From: CAIYTF01 sp963664845
Lineage (GTDB): Bacteria; Bacteroidota; Ignavibacteria; Ignavibacteriales; Ignavibacteriaceae
DNA: 64,000 nt
Direction of reading: 5' to 3'
Assembly: GCA_963664845.1 (NCBI GenBank)
Contig: OY761615.1
Location: 3,658,001-3,722,000, forward strand
Position 1 is the first letter of the stretch; each line of letters starts with the position of its first letter. The translations under genes and the position numbers were made by a program. This document shows positions 18,777 through 26,973 of the stretch, one piece after another. The notes beneath the pieces are model-generated. The model ran no database searches, was not told the DNA's origin, and saw only the letters and a program-made list of their open reading frames with translations.

Positions 18777-19568
18777 TAGTTTAGTGCCTTTTACCCATCT
18801 GTTGGGTGTCGCATAACCCAGGGAATGTCATTGCGAGCCCGTCAAGGGCGAAGTTGAGTGCTTCCGAAATCTCGTTACGGGGCAATCTCATGATTAGCGG
18901 CGATAAACAAAGTTTATTAAAGCACAATTCCGGGTGAAATGAATTGTGCAACAGCCTCTTTGGCTGTCGTTTTTATCTTTGCCGACCATTACGCGACTTT
19001 AAATGCGAGATAGAAAATGACACGGTGCTAGCCGAAAAGGGAATTGCAAGGGGGCAACGTTTGGTGATATAGTGTTTTAATTTCTCATCGTTGCGTTCTG
19101 GCTCCCATTTCCGCTCGACTTCTTTAAATCTTTACCTGGTTTTTCTTCCCTTTTAATGGCACCTCATCCTACGTTCCGTCATTAGGTAAGTCGCTAAAAT
19201 TACTCAGATCTGGATCTGTGGCTCATTTATCTTGGACGGAAGGCCAAATAATGCCATTTTCCCCTGTTCATTAAACTTAATAGCCGTAATCGGTGTCCAA
19301 CAAGGTGAATGAGCAGCATTGATAACCTATATGAATAAAACACTAACTACAACAACATCCGTGGTAAACAAAGGAGCGTTATTGTTTTCCTCTCAGTTCA
19401 ACATTGATCCTTCGACCAACGCTGCTTCACAAAAGAAAATCCCATCAATTAGTTTCACCCAATTCCCGATAAAAATTTGCACTATGCCAATTGCCGGAGC
19501 TCTCTTGTTGATCTGCAGCAGGATCATAATTGCTGGCGCCAGGCAATAAAACCAAAACGAGAAATGTT
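18777..19568. other. Intergenic region with dispersed repeat
   Basis: No gene supported. It contains a repeat element at about 18829-18950, then featureless sequence; the last 100 bases should contain the promoter of the efflux operon. Small open frames here (for example 19319-19549) show no family signal. Confidence 0.6.
18829..18950. repeat. TCATTGCGAGCCC dispersed repeat, copy 1
   Basis: Begins GTCATTGCGAGCCCGTC and continues with GCAATCTCATGATTAGCG and TAAACAAAGTTTATTAAAGC, matching 47656-47760, which reads GTCATTGCGAGCCCTTC, GCAATCTCACGATTAGCG and TAAACAAAGTGTTATAAAAC. This copy has about 30 extra bases in the middle. A third, more decayed member begins GTCATTGCTAGCCCGTC near 45848. All are intergenic. 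Confidence 0.75.
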
Positions 19569-20822
19569 ATGAAAAAAAAACTGCTTATTTCGATTCCTGT
19601 GATAATTGCCCTTTTGCTTCTTTCCTACTTCCTCTTTTTCAATCGTTCGAAAAAAACGGCAGAATTCACTTATGCCACTATTACCCGGGGCAGCATTAGC
19701 CAGACTATTCTTAGCACGGGGACCCTTCAGGCCGTTACAACCGTTGATGTTGGAACACAGGTATCAGGCAAGATTGCCAAATTGTTTGTTGACTTTAACG
19801 ACGATGTTCGGAAAGGCCAACTGTTGGCCATTATTGATACAACAAACCTCGTTACACAGGTTCACGATGCCAAATCTAACCTTGCAAAAGCAAAAGCGGA
19901 CTATCATCAGGCTACGGTAACGCATCAGAAGAACAGTAAACTGTATGAGCAACATTACATTTCGGAATTGGATTTTATTTCCTCGCAGACAAATGTGGAG
20001 GCTGCCTTGGCTGCCATGCAATCCGCAGAATCCGCGCTTGAACGGGCAAAAACCAACCTTGGCTATGCTTTCATCTATGCACCAATAAGCGGGAAAATCC
20101 AGAACAGATCCATTGAAGAAGGACAAACAGTAGCTGCCAGCCTTTCAGCACCTACGCTCTTCACTATTGCAGGCGACCTGACACATATGAAGATATTGTC
20201 TAATGTGGATGAGAGCGACATCGGCCAGATTGTTGTTGGGCAGAAAGTCGACTTTACCGTGCAGGCGTACCCGGCAAAAAAATTCTGGGGAGAGGTGGTG
20301 CAGATTCGCATTAATTCACAGGTCGTTTCAAATGTTGTCAACTATACAGTCGTGGTAAACGCCGAGAACCAGGATTTGGTGCTTCTTCCGGGAATGACCG
20401 CTACCGTTGATTTTTACATCCAGGAGAAAGACAGTGTGATGGTTGTGCCAAACTCCGCATTGCGCTTCACTCCACCCGACGATATGTTGGCAGAATTTAC
20501 TGCTGAAATGGAAAAACAGAATAAAGATAAACCAGACAGTCTGAAGAATCTTATTGCCAAACCAAGAGGCAACGGCGGGAAATCCGGGAAGTCACAGTTT
20601 GGCAGAGTCTGGTATTTTGACGAGAAAAATAAATTGCAAATGTCTCCTGTGGTTCTTGGCATCACAGACGGAAAATTTACTGAAATTGTCAAGGGAAAAG
20701 CAGTGAAAGACGGAATGAAAATTATTACCGGTGTTGTAGATCAGACCGGCACTGCGGCTGCTACACAAAAGAGTCTCATTGCCCCGACTACTGGCGGTCA
20801 GGGCATGAGAAGGGGAATGTAA
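19569..20822 (+). CDS. Efflux periplasmic adaptor (MacA/HlyD-like membrane fusion protein)
   Basis: A 417-residue adaptor linking an inner-membrane ABC pump to an outer-membrane channel. An N-terminal anchor (LLISIPVIIALLLLSYFLFF) is followed by a barrel-sandwich hybrid domain (VDVGTQVSGKIAKLFVDFND and YAPISGKIQNRSIEEGQTV), a central alpha-helical hairpin (about 105-160), a beta-barrel domain and a membrane-proximal domain with a Pro/Lys/Gly-rich insertion, ending in a GGQGMRRGM tail. The ATG at 19569 is preferred over a TTG 13 codons upstream because it gives a clean anchor. It is the first gene of a four-gene operon; the ATPase follows after 6 bases. Confidence 0.92.
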   Translation: MKKKLLISIPVIIALLLLSYFLFFNRSKKTAEFTYATITRGSISQTILSTGTLQAVTTVDVGTQVSGKIAKLFVDFNDDVRKGQLLAIIDTTNLVTQVHDAKSNLAKAKADYHQATVTHQKNSKLYEQHYISELDFISSQTNVEAALAAMQSAESALERAKTNLGYAFIYAPISGKIQNRSIEEGQTVAASLSAPTLFTIAGDLTHMKILSNVDESDIGQIVVGQKVDFTVQAYPAKKFWGEVVQIRINSQVVSNVVNYTVVVNAENQDLVLLPGMTATVDFYIQEKDSVMVVPNSALRFTPPDDMLAEFTAEMEKQNKDKPDSLKNLIAKPRGNGGKSGKSQFGRVWYFDEKNKLQMSPVVLGITDGKFTEIVKGKAVKDGMKIITGVVDQTGTAAATQKSLIAPTTGGQGMRRGM

Positions 20823-20828
20823 CTCTGT

Positions 20829-21584
20829 ATGGATAATATAATTATTGAGACCAGGAATCTGGTCAAAACATTCACTGTCGGTGAAGTTGAAGTGCGGGCA
20901 CTGAAAGGCATCAATCTCAAAATTCATGAGGGTGAGTTCGTGGCGATAATGGGTGCGTCCGGTTCAGGTAAATCTACGTTTATGAATATCCTTGGGTGCC
21001 TTGACCAGCCGTCATCCGGCGACTATTTATTGGATGGTGTTGTGACCAGTACGCTTGACCGTAATCAGTATGCGGAGATTAGGAACCAGAAAATCGGTTT
21101 TGTGTTTCAGGGGTTTAATCTTCTCTCAAGAACCACAGCTATGGAAAATGTGGAACTTCCCTTAATGTATGACCGGAAGCACCGGATCAAGGATCCAAAG
21201 AAAAAAGCAATTGAGGTATTAACGAGGGTTGGGCTGGTGGAGCGTATGGACCACGTTCCGAACCAACTTTCCGGAGGCCAGCAACAGCGGGTTGCCATCG
21301 CAAGGGCACTGGTGAATGAACCGGCGCTCATTCTTGCTGATGAACCCACAGGAAATTTGGATAGCCGCACTTCGGTTGAAGTATTTGGACTGTTCCAGAA
21401 ACTGAATAGTGAAGGAATAACAATTGTTCTGGTTACGCACGAACGCGATTATGCCAACTTCGCGAAAAGAATTGTTGAACTTCGTGACGGCAGGATAATC
21501 AGGGACACACTTATTGAGCGACCGTTGGTTGCAGCAGAGGAAATGGAAAAATTGCTCGAAACCGAGAAAAATTATGAAGCTTAA
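20829..21584 (+). CDS. MacB-type ABC transporter ATP-binding protein
   Basis: A 251-residue ATPase of the LolD/MacB/FtsE group. It has Walker A MGASGSGKST (about 41-50), the Q-loop GFVFQGFNLL, the signature LSGGQQQRVAIARALV, Walker B LILADEPTGNLD and the H-loop VTHERDY. In MacB proper, ATPase and permease are fused; here they are separate, as in many Bacteroidota. It powers mechanotransmission-type export through the adaptor and TolC-like channel encoded alongside. It overlaps the permease gene by 11 bases. Confidence 0.94.
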   Translation: MDNIIIETRNLVKTFTVGEVEVRALKGINLKIHEGEFVAIMGASGSGKSTFMNILGCLDQPSSGDYLLDGVVTSTLDRNQYAEIRNQKIGFVFQGFNLLSRTTAMENVELPLMYDRKHRIKDPKKKAIEVLTRVGLVERMDHVPNQLSGGQQQRVAIARALVNEPALILADEPTGNLDSRTSVEVFGLFQKLNSEGITIVLVTHERDYANFAKRIVELRDGRIIRDTLIERPLVAAEEMEKLLETEKNYEA

Positions 21585-22791
21585 AAATATATTAGTTGCT
21601 GCCTTAAAGAGTATTCTAAAATCGAGAATGCGGAGCTTACTTACAACGCTCGGAATCATTATTGGTGTTGCTGCAGTAATTGTTATGGTTTCCATTGGAG
21701 AGGGTGCACAAAGGCAGGTGGAACAGCAAATTGCCGCTCTTGGCTCCAATCTGCTTATTGTGTTTCCTGGTGCGAGCACAGCCGGAGGCGTTAATCGCGG
21801 GGCAGGCTCAAGCAACCGTTTCACTATGGAAGATGTTAATGCCATAAAGGATAATGCCACCTACATTAAAGCTGTGTCGCCCATAGTACGTGCCGGTGCA
21901 CAGGTTATTGGAGGCGTTGGTAACTGGAACACCCAGATCAATGGCGTCTCACCGGAATATCTTGATATCAGGTCGTGGCGTCTGCAGTCTGGCGAGTTCT
22001 TCACAACCAAAGATGTTGTCGCACGCTCAAAGGTCTGCATCATCGGTTCAGAAGTTAAAAAGAACCTGTTCCCCAACTCAGACCCTATCGGTGAATTGAT
22101 TCGCATAAGGAGTGTACCTTTTAAGGTGATTGGGGTACTGGAAGAAAAGGGGCAGTCGGCAGTAGGCACAAATAATGATGATATTATTCTGGCCCCCTCA
22201 TCCAGTGTGCTGGACAGGCTCAGCGGCGGCCGGTATATCAATTACATACAGGCCAGCGCAGTTACTTTGGCGCAAATCGGACAGGCCCAGGCTGAGCTTA
22301 CAAGGATCATGCGTGAAGCTCACCATTTGCACGATGGCGATGATGACGACTTTACCATCAGAAATCAGGCAGACCTTACCGAAGCCGCAACCGCAACGAC
22401 AAAAGTGCTGACCCTGCTGCTTGGTTCAGTTGCTGCTGTTTCGCTTGTTGTCGGTGGAATCGGGATCATGAACATAATGCTGGTTTCGGTAACAGAGCGG
22501 ACAAGAGAGATTGGCATCCGGCTCTCGATTGGTGCCAGGGCGACCGATATTCTTGTGCAATTTTTGACTGAGGCGATCATTCTCAGTTTATCCGGTGGTT
22601 TGATTGGTATCTTGCTGGCCTTTGGCATTGCGTTTATCCTGAATAATTATTCAAGCCAACCCGCGGTCATACAACCGGCCATTATCTTCATATCGTTTGC
22701 ATTTGCAGGAGCGGTCGGCATTTTCTTTGGCTTCTATCCTGCAAGGAAGGCAGCAAACCTAAATCCTATTGATGCTCTGCGGTATGAATAA
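21574..22791 (+). CDS. MacB/FtsX-type ABC transporter permease
   Basis: A 405-residue permease. The N-terminal helix follows the typical MRSLLTTLGIIIGVAAVIVM, then comes a large periplasmic MacB_PCD domain (about 45-270) and three C-terminal helices of the FtsX domain (LLLGSVAAVSLVVGGIGIMN, VTERTREIGIRLSIGAR, FGFYPARKAANLNPIDALRY). The ATG at 21574 is chosen because it starts immediately before the standard MacB N-terminus and overlaps the ATPase gene. The substrate (macrolide, peptide, lipoprotein or other) cannot be inferred. Confidence 0.94.
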   Translation: MKLKNILVAALKSILKSRMRSLLTTLGIIIGVAAVIVMVSIGEGAQRQVEQQIAALGSNLLIVFPGASTAGGVNRGAGSSNRFTMEDVNAIKDNATYIKAVSPIVRAGAQVIGGVGNWNTQINGVSPEYLDIRSWRLQSGEFFTTKDVVARSKVCIIGSEVKKNLFPNSDPIGELIRIRSVPFKVIGVLEEKGQSAVGTNNDDIILAPSSSVLDRLSGGRYINYIQASAVTLAQIGQAQAELTRIMREAHHLHDGDDDDFTIRNQADLTEAATATTKVLTLLLGSVAAVSLVVGGIGIMNIMLVSVTERTREIGIRLSIGARATDILVQFLTEAIILSLSGGLIGILLAFGIAFILNNYSSQPAVIQPAIIFISFAFAGAVGIFFGFYPARKAANLNPIDALRYE

Positions 22792-22819
22792 AAACTTTAA
22801 AAATGGAATTACCCCGATC

Positions 22820-24112
22820 ATGTCACATAAAAACGTTATATATATTTTGACAGCTTTTCTGCTTTTCATTCAGACTAACTATGCACAGCAAAAGCTTTCT
22901 ATTCGCGATGCAGTTGTAAAAGCACTGAATAACAATACCTCAATTCTTAAGAGTGCCAACAACCTGGACGTTTCCAAAGAAGCAATTAAAACTGCTAATG
23001 CCAACCTGCTTCCCACGGTAGGTATAAGTGGAGGATATAATTGGCAGAAAACGGAGGGCAAGAACAACCCATCATCTTCAGGCGATAATGGCCGTTGGTC
23101 ATTAGGAGTCGGAGGCAGTGTTGATTTGTTTGATGGACTGGCAAACTACTCCGGCATCAAACAAAAAGAGAATACCTTCAGTGCCGCGCAGTACGATTAT
23201 GAAAAGCTGAAGCAAGACGTTGCCCTGCAGGCAATAACAATGTATCTCGCTATTGTGAGTGACAAAAAATTATTGGATTTCCAGCGTGAAGACCTCAAGT
23301 ATAATCAGGCGCTGGCGGAGAAAATTAAGCAAATGTACGAAATAAAAGCAGTGGCACTCACAGATGTATATTCGCAGAGTGCACAGACAGCAAATTCCGA
23401 ACTCACCGCTCTCCAGGCGGAAAACAATTATGAAAAATCGCAAATAGCACTGCTTAATTACTTGGCACTTGATGTTTCCGGAACCTATACCTTCTCGCTC
23501 GACAGTGCAGATATCAACGATACTACGGGTATTCCCAATGTACTGTCGGAACTTATAGCAACAGCTCAGGCAAACAGGCAAGACTATAAAAGTGCTGCCT
23601 TCAAGGTTAGGGCTGCAGAAAACCTGCTGCAAGTCGCTAATGGATCATTATACCCCAAAGTGACAGGATCTTATGATGTTTCGACAGGTGCATCTGTTTT
23701 GGGTGACCTGTTTTCGCAGAGAACATATTCCGCGGGATTATCTGTGAGTCTGCCAATATTTTCTCAGTATTCCATTGAGGCATCCATACAGTCAGCAGAT
23801 GTGCAGCTAAAGAATCAGCGTGAGGACCTTTCAGCTTTGGAGCGGCAAATTAAAACTGATGTTAAAAATTCCTTTCTTGATGTGGAAACTGCCAAAAAAC
23901 AATTTGACGTGTCAAAGAAGGCACTTGAATCTGCGGAATTGAGCTGGCGCGCAAAGAAAGAAACATACACTCTGGGAGCCGCATCCTACCTCGAATTGCA
24001 ATTGTCGTATAACAACTACCTGCAGGCCGAATATACAGTCATCAGCAAAGAATATAGTTACATTAATTCACAATTCGCATTGTTGGCAGCCATCGGGAAG
24101 CTGAATCGTTAA
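22820..24112 (+). CDS. TolC-family outer-membrane efflux protein
   Basis: A 430-residue outer-membrane channel. A signal peptide (IYILTAFLLFIQTNYAQ) is followed by the two repeated OEP modules of long helices and short strands, with family features LSIRDAVVKALNNN, GVGGSVDLFDG and the second-half SLPIFSQYSIEASIQSADVQ. It supplies the exit duct for the ABC pump upstream. Two starts are possible: the ATG at 22820, which gives a compact signal peptide, and an ATG at 22784 overlapping the end of the permease gene, which would add 12 residues. It ends the operon; the next gene converges on the other strand. Confidence 0.93.
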   Translation: MSHKNVIYILTAFLLFIQTNYAQQKLSIRDAVVKALNNNTSILKSANNLDVSKEAIKTANANLLPTVGISGGYNWQKTEGKNNPSSSGDNGRWSLGVGGSVDLFDGLANYSGIKQKENTFSAAQYDYEKLKQDVALQAITMYLAIVSDKKLLDFQREDLKYNQALAEKIKQMYEIKAVALTDVYSQSAQTANSELTALQAENNYEKSQIALLNYLALDVSGTYTFSLDSADINDTTGIPNVLSELIATAQANRQDYKSAAFKVRAAENLLQVANGSLYPKVTGSYDVSTGASVLGDLFSQRTYSAGLSVSLPIFSQYSIEASIQSADVQLKNQREDLSALERQIKTDVKNSFLDVETAKKQFDVSKKALESAELSWRAKKETYTLGAASYLELQLSYNNYLQAEYTVISKEYSYINSQFALLAAIGKLNR

Positions 24113-24119
24113 AACAGTT

Positions 24120-24239
24120 TTAGACATCATATAGGGTGCCGCATTTGGGGCAGGTGACCTGAGGCTTGTTGGTCCCAAAACCGGATGGTATCTTCAACTT
24201 CATTCCGCAGGTGCACTCAATAAATGAATAGTTCTTCAT
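24120..24239 (-). CDS. Small zinc-ribbon protein, 39 residues
   Basis: The minus strand reads MKNYSFIECTCGMKLKIPSG followed by a second half ending CPKCGTLYDV. The Cys-x-Cys-Gly and Cys-x-x-Cys-Gly knuckles, 21 residues apart, form a typical zinc ribbon, and all 40 codons are open from ATG at 24239 to TAA at 24120. Such minimal zinc ribbons also occur as N-terminal modules of membrane metalloproteases. It lies 7 bases beyond the tolC-like stop, tail to tail. No function can be assigned; a nucleic-acid or protein-interaction role is possible. Confidence 0.72.
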   Translation of the reverse strand: MKNYSFIECTCGMKLKIPSGFGTNKPQVTCPKCGTLYDV

Positions 24240-24433
24240 TTTCAGCAATGAGTCTTGCACAAGGCGGTGATTTGCTGTCGGGGAAAATGTGGCTTCTTCA
24301 AGAAGTAAGCGGATTGCAAAATTTTTGCTTATTCACATCGGCAAATGGAAGCCTTAGGGTGTGGGCTAAAGGAACACCACGATTTTATCTTCTGCGGGAT
24401 GATATATGCATTCCATTCCGTAAATTGCATTTC

Positions 24434-25474
24434 ATGAAACGAACACCTTTTATCATCAGTTTTGTTTGCGGAGTAATTTTTATCTTCGCCGGAATAGTTA
24501 AACTGTTCCCCATCAACTCATTTGAATTCCAATTAGTGAATGGGCACATTACCAACTATTCCCTGGCGCCCTATTTTTCGAGATTGCTGATTGGCATGGA
24601 AATAGTTCTTGGCGTTTTTCTACTCCAGAAGGGCTGGTTAAAAAGATTGTTTATACCCGCGGCAATTGCTGTTCTGCTAATATTCTGTTTTTATCTTTTA
24701 TATCTGATGATCAGTGGTGGGGGTGCCAACAACTGCGGATGCTTCGGCCAAATAATACCCATGTCCAATCTTGCTGCCTTGATCAAGAATACGGTTTTAA
24801 TCATTTCATTGGTATTCACATACCGCGGCTTGGATGCGGATAAACAGGCTAAACCACTGTTACTTGTGCTTGTGCCGGTTATTGTTTACGCGGTTTTATT
24901 CGCTGTTATGCCCATAAAAAAATATGTTATTCCTGAGAAGCTTCCGGTGCAGATGCCGGTACGTGACACCAGTTTGCTGGTTCAGCAGATGCCAGGTGAG
25001 GGGAAGAAACCGACAGATGTTTCCCGCCAGGTAGTTGTTAAAAAAGACAGTATTCAAGCGAAACCAGTACTGCCAAAAGTTGCATCGGTTTACACAGCAT
25101 TTACCGGGTTCACCGTGCGTGAAAAAGCTATGTCTGTTGATCTTAATGCAGGTGAGAAGATAGTTGCGGTGTTGAGTCTCGACTGTGATCATTGTTTGGA
25201 AGCAGCAAAAGAGTTGGGTATGTTGAGCAGTAAAAGAGGAATGCCCAAGGTGTATGCTCTGTTTCTTGGGGAAAAATCTCAGGTGCAGCCGTTTTTCGAA
25301 AAAAGCGGCACTGAATTTCCGTATATGGTTTTACCGCCGGAGCAGTTCTTTCCATTGTTGACAAAAAGCCCCCCGCGAATTACGTTTTTAAATAATGGTA
25401 ATGTAATTGCCGAATGGATGGGCGATGACTTTGCGGCAGCTAAACTTATTAGCATTATTGGGAGTGGTAAATAG
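24434..25474 (+). CDS. MauE/DoxX-type membrane protein fused to a thioredoxin-like domain
   Basis: A 346-residue inner-membrane protein. Residues 1-150 form four membrane helices of the MauE/DoxX redox type, with the characteristic FAGIVKLFPI opening and the cysteine pair in NNCGCFGQ between helices. After two further hydrophobic segments and a Pro/Lys-rich linker (about 190-230), the C-terminal part (about 235-346) contains SLDCDHCLEAAKEL, a CxxC site in a thioredoxin-like fold. MauE-type proteins are linked to disulfide formation or maturation of exported proteins. The start at 24434 is chosen because the upstream open frame overlaps the zinc-ribbon gene and lacks helix character. Confidence 0.8.
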   Translation: MKRTPFIISFVCGVIFIFAGIVKLFPINSFEFQLVNGHITNYSLAPYFSRLLIGMEIVLGVFLLQKGWLKRLFIPAAIAVLLIFCFYLLYLMISGGGANNCGCFGQIIPMSNLAALIKNTVLIISLVFTYRGLDADKQAKPLLLVLVPVIVYAVLFAVMPIKKYVIPEKLPVQMPVRDTSLLVQQMPGEGKKPTDVSRQVVVKKDSIQAKPVLPKVASVYTAFTGFTVREKAMSVDLNAGEKIVAVLSLDCDHCLEAAKELGMLSSKRGMPKVYALFLGEKSQVQPFFEKSGTEFPYMVLPPEQFFPLLTKSPPRITFLNNGNVIAEWMGDDFAAAKLISIIGSGK

Positions 25475-25665
25475 TATTTGAGTTTAATGTCTGAGTTGTG
25501 ATCGCTGGTGTTGGCGCCTCAAGCCAAATTTTTTGTTGATAAATAAGAGCTTCGCCCGTATTGTATATGTTCCTTAAGGCAATTCGCAATCTTTTCACAA
25601 CCCACGAATAATTTTTATTCAATAATTCCAATACCCGTATATTGGAGTATAATATATTTTGGAGT

Positions 25666-26316
25666 ATGATGATTTCCCGTTTTCGTGAACCGGTAAATGG
25701 TTTGACCCATCTGTTCGCCGCTTGTCTTGCCGTCATTGGTCTGGTGATCCTCATGTTTGCCGGCCCGCATACATACATTTCGGGCCTGGCCTTGCTTTTA
25801 TATGGCATCTGCCTCACCCTCATGTTCACCTCCAGTGCTGTATATCACCTGACTAAGGCTACGCCAGAGGGGCTGAAAAAATTGCGCAAGCTGGACCATT
25901 CTGCTATTTTTCTAACCATTGCCGGAACCTATACCCCCATTTGTCTTTACTTTTTCAATGGTTTCTGGCAGTGGGGCATGCTCACCATCATCTGGATTGT
26001 GGCGATTGCCGGGATTGGATTCAAATTATTATACATTGGTGCCCCGCGCTGGATATCTACCATTATTTATCTTGTTATGAGTTGGTTCGCGGTAGCAGGA
26101 ATGGGGGAGATACTTAGAACGATGCCGGGAGGAGCGCTGTTTTGGTTTTTCGCGGGTGGAGTTTTTTATACTGTGGGCGCAGTCATGTATGCAATGAAGA
26201 AGCCAAACTTTTTTAACGGAAAACTTGGCTTTCATGAGATATGGCATGTCTTCGTGATTTTAGGGGCTTTCAGTCACTATATGGTGATCGCCGTATTTAT
26301 AGCACCGTTCTTTTAG
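25666..26316 (+). CDS. TrhA/hemolysin III family membrane protein
   Basis: A 216-residue seven-helix protein of the PAQR/TrhA family. It shows the conserved zinc-site pattern: SAVYHL early, LDHSAIFLTIAGTYTP in the middle and HEIWHVFVILGAFSHY at the end, supplying Ser, His, Asp and His residues. Despite the historical name, bacterial members are implicated in membrane energetics or lipid homeostasis (TrhA/YqfA), not proven toxins. The start is ATG 25666 or the ATG at 25669; a GGAG lies at 25661-25664, giving better spacing for the second. It is monocistronic. Confidence 0.88.
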   Translation: MMISRFREPVNGLTHLFAACLAVIGLVILMFAGPHTYISGLALLLYGICLTLMFTSSAVYHLTKATPEGLKKLRKLDHSAIFLTIAGTYTPICLYFFNGFWQWGMLTIIWIVAIAGIGFKLLYIGAPRWISTIIYLVMSWFAVAGMGEILRTMPGGALFWFFAGGVFYTVGAVMYAMKKPNFFNGKLGFHEIWHVFVILGAFSHYMVIAVFIAPFF

Positions 26317-26973
26317 GTTTCAGGATTTGACCTGGTCATCCTGGCGCTTTTAGGTTCACGAAATTTAGGGGGAAATTATGGGATTTGAACATTTTTTTGC
26401 GTTTTAAAAATAATTCTCTATCTTGATTTTAAGCAATAATTTCATTCGGTGACAGAATCTAAGGTGATCCTTGGAATTTGTCTATCGGTCAAGGGTAAGG
26501 AAATCGATTTTGTGAAAACGAAGGGCGTGTTCGTTTCATAAAACCCTTGCCTGCGGTATTGCTCATAACCACACTCTTTCACTTAACATTTTTCCGCGCT
26601 TACAGGCTTTGATCTGCGAGTGCGTCAGATCCATTATTTCTGCTCAAGAGTAAATATGCGTGAGAACAGATTAAGGATTTGAGCATTATACCCAGACAAG
26701 GCATGCTATACTTTGATTTGATAAAATCCTGTTTTGGAAATTTTGTGCCTGCCTGATGGTCCTTGGATAATTAAGGCAGGGAGGTCAAATAATATTTGGA
26801 AAATAAAGCAGGTATATACATTTCCCGGCGGGAAATGGGAAGTTGTTCCTTTTTGTACAGCGAATTATGGTAACAGACTTTTGCACTGGCGTGATAAACA
26901 GAAGTCGCTAAGTCACCGGACATTTTTTTTGTGTGTTATTTAATGATGTTTAAACATTTATGGAGGTGAACAG
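26317..26973. other. Intergenic region, nothing recognised until the ribosome-binding site
   Basis: This 657-base stretch has no gene that I can support. An open frame at 26734-26943 has an atypical composition and no family signal. The last bases contain TGGAGGTGA at 26959-26967, a strong ribosome-binding site for the next gene. No clear terminator follows the hemolysin III gene. Confidence 0.6.

Noticed and set aside
24224..24433. Extended N-terminus of the MauE-like gene
   Set aside because: Upstream codons overlap the zinc-ribbon gene and have no membrane-protein character before MKRTPF.
12393..25664. Shared TTGGAGTATAAT before the response regulator and the TrhA gene as a common operator
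   Set aside because: It is short, AT-rich, and explained by a ribosome-binding site next to a -10-like sequence; only two instances seen.
25666..26316. Hemolysin or toxin
   Set aside because: The protein belongs to the PAQR/TrhA membrane family; the hemolysin name is historical and does not show toxicity.
26734..26943. Possible 69-residue gene
   Set aside because: No family signal, no clear ribosome-binding site, and low coding character.
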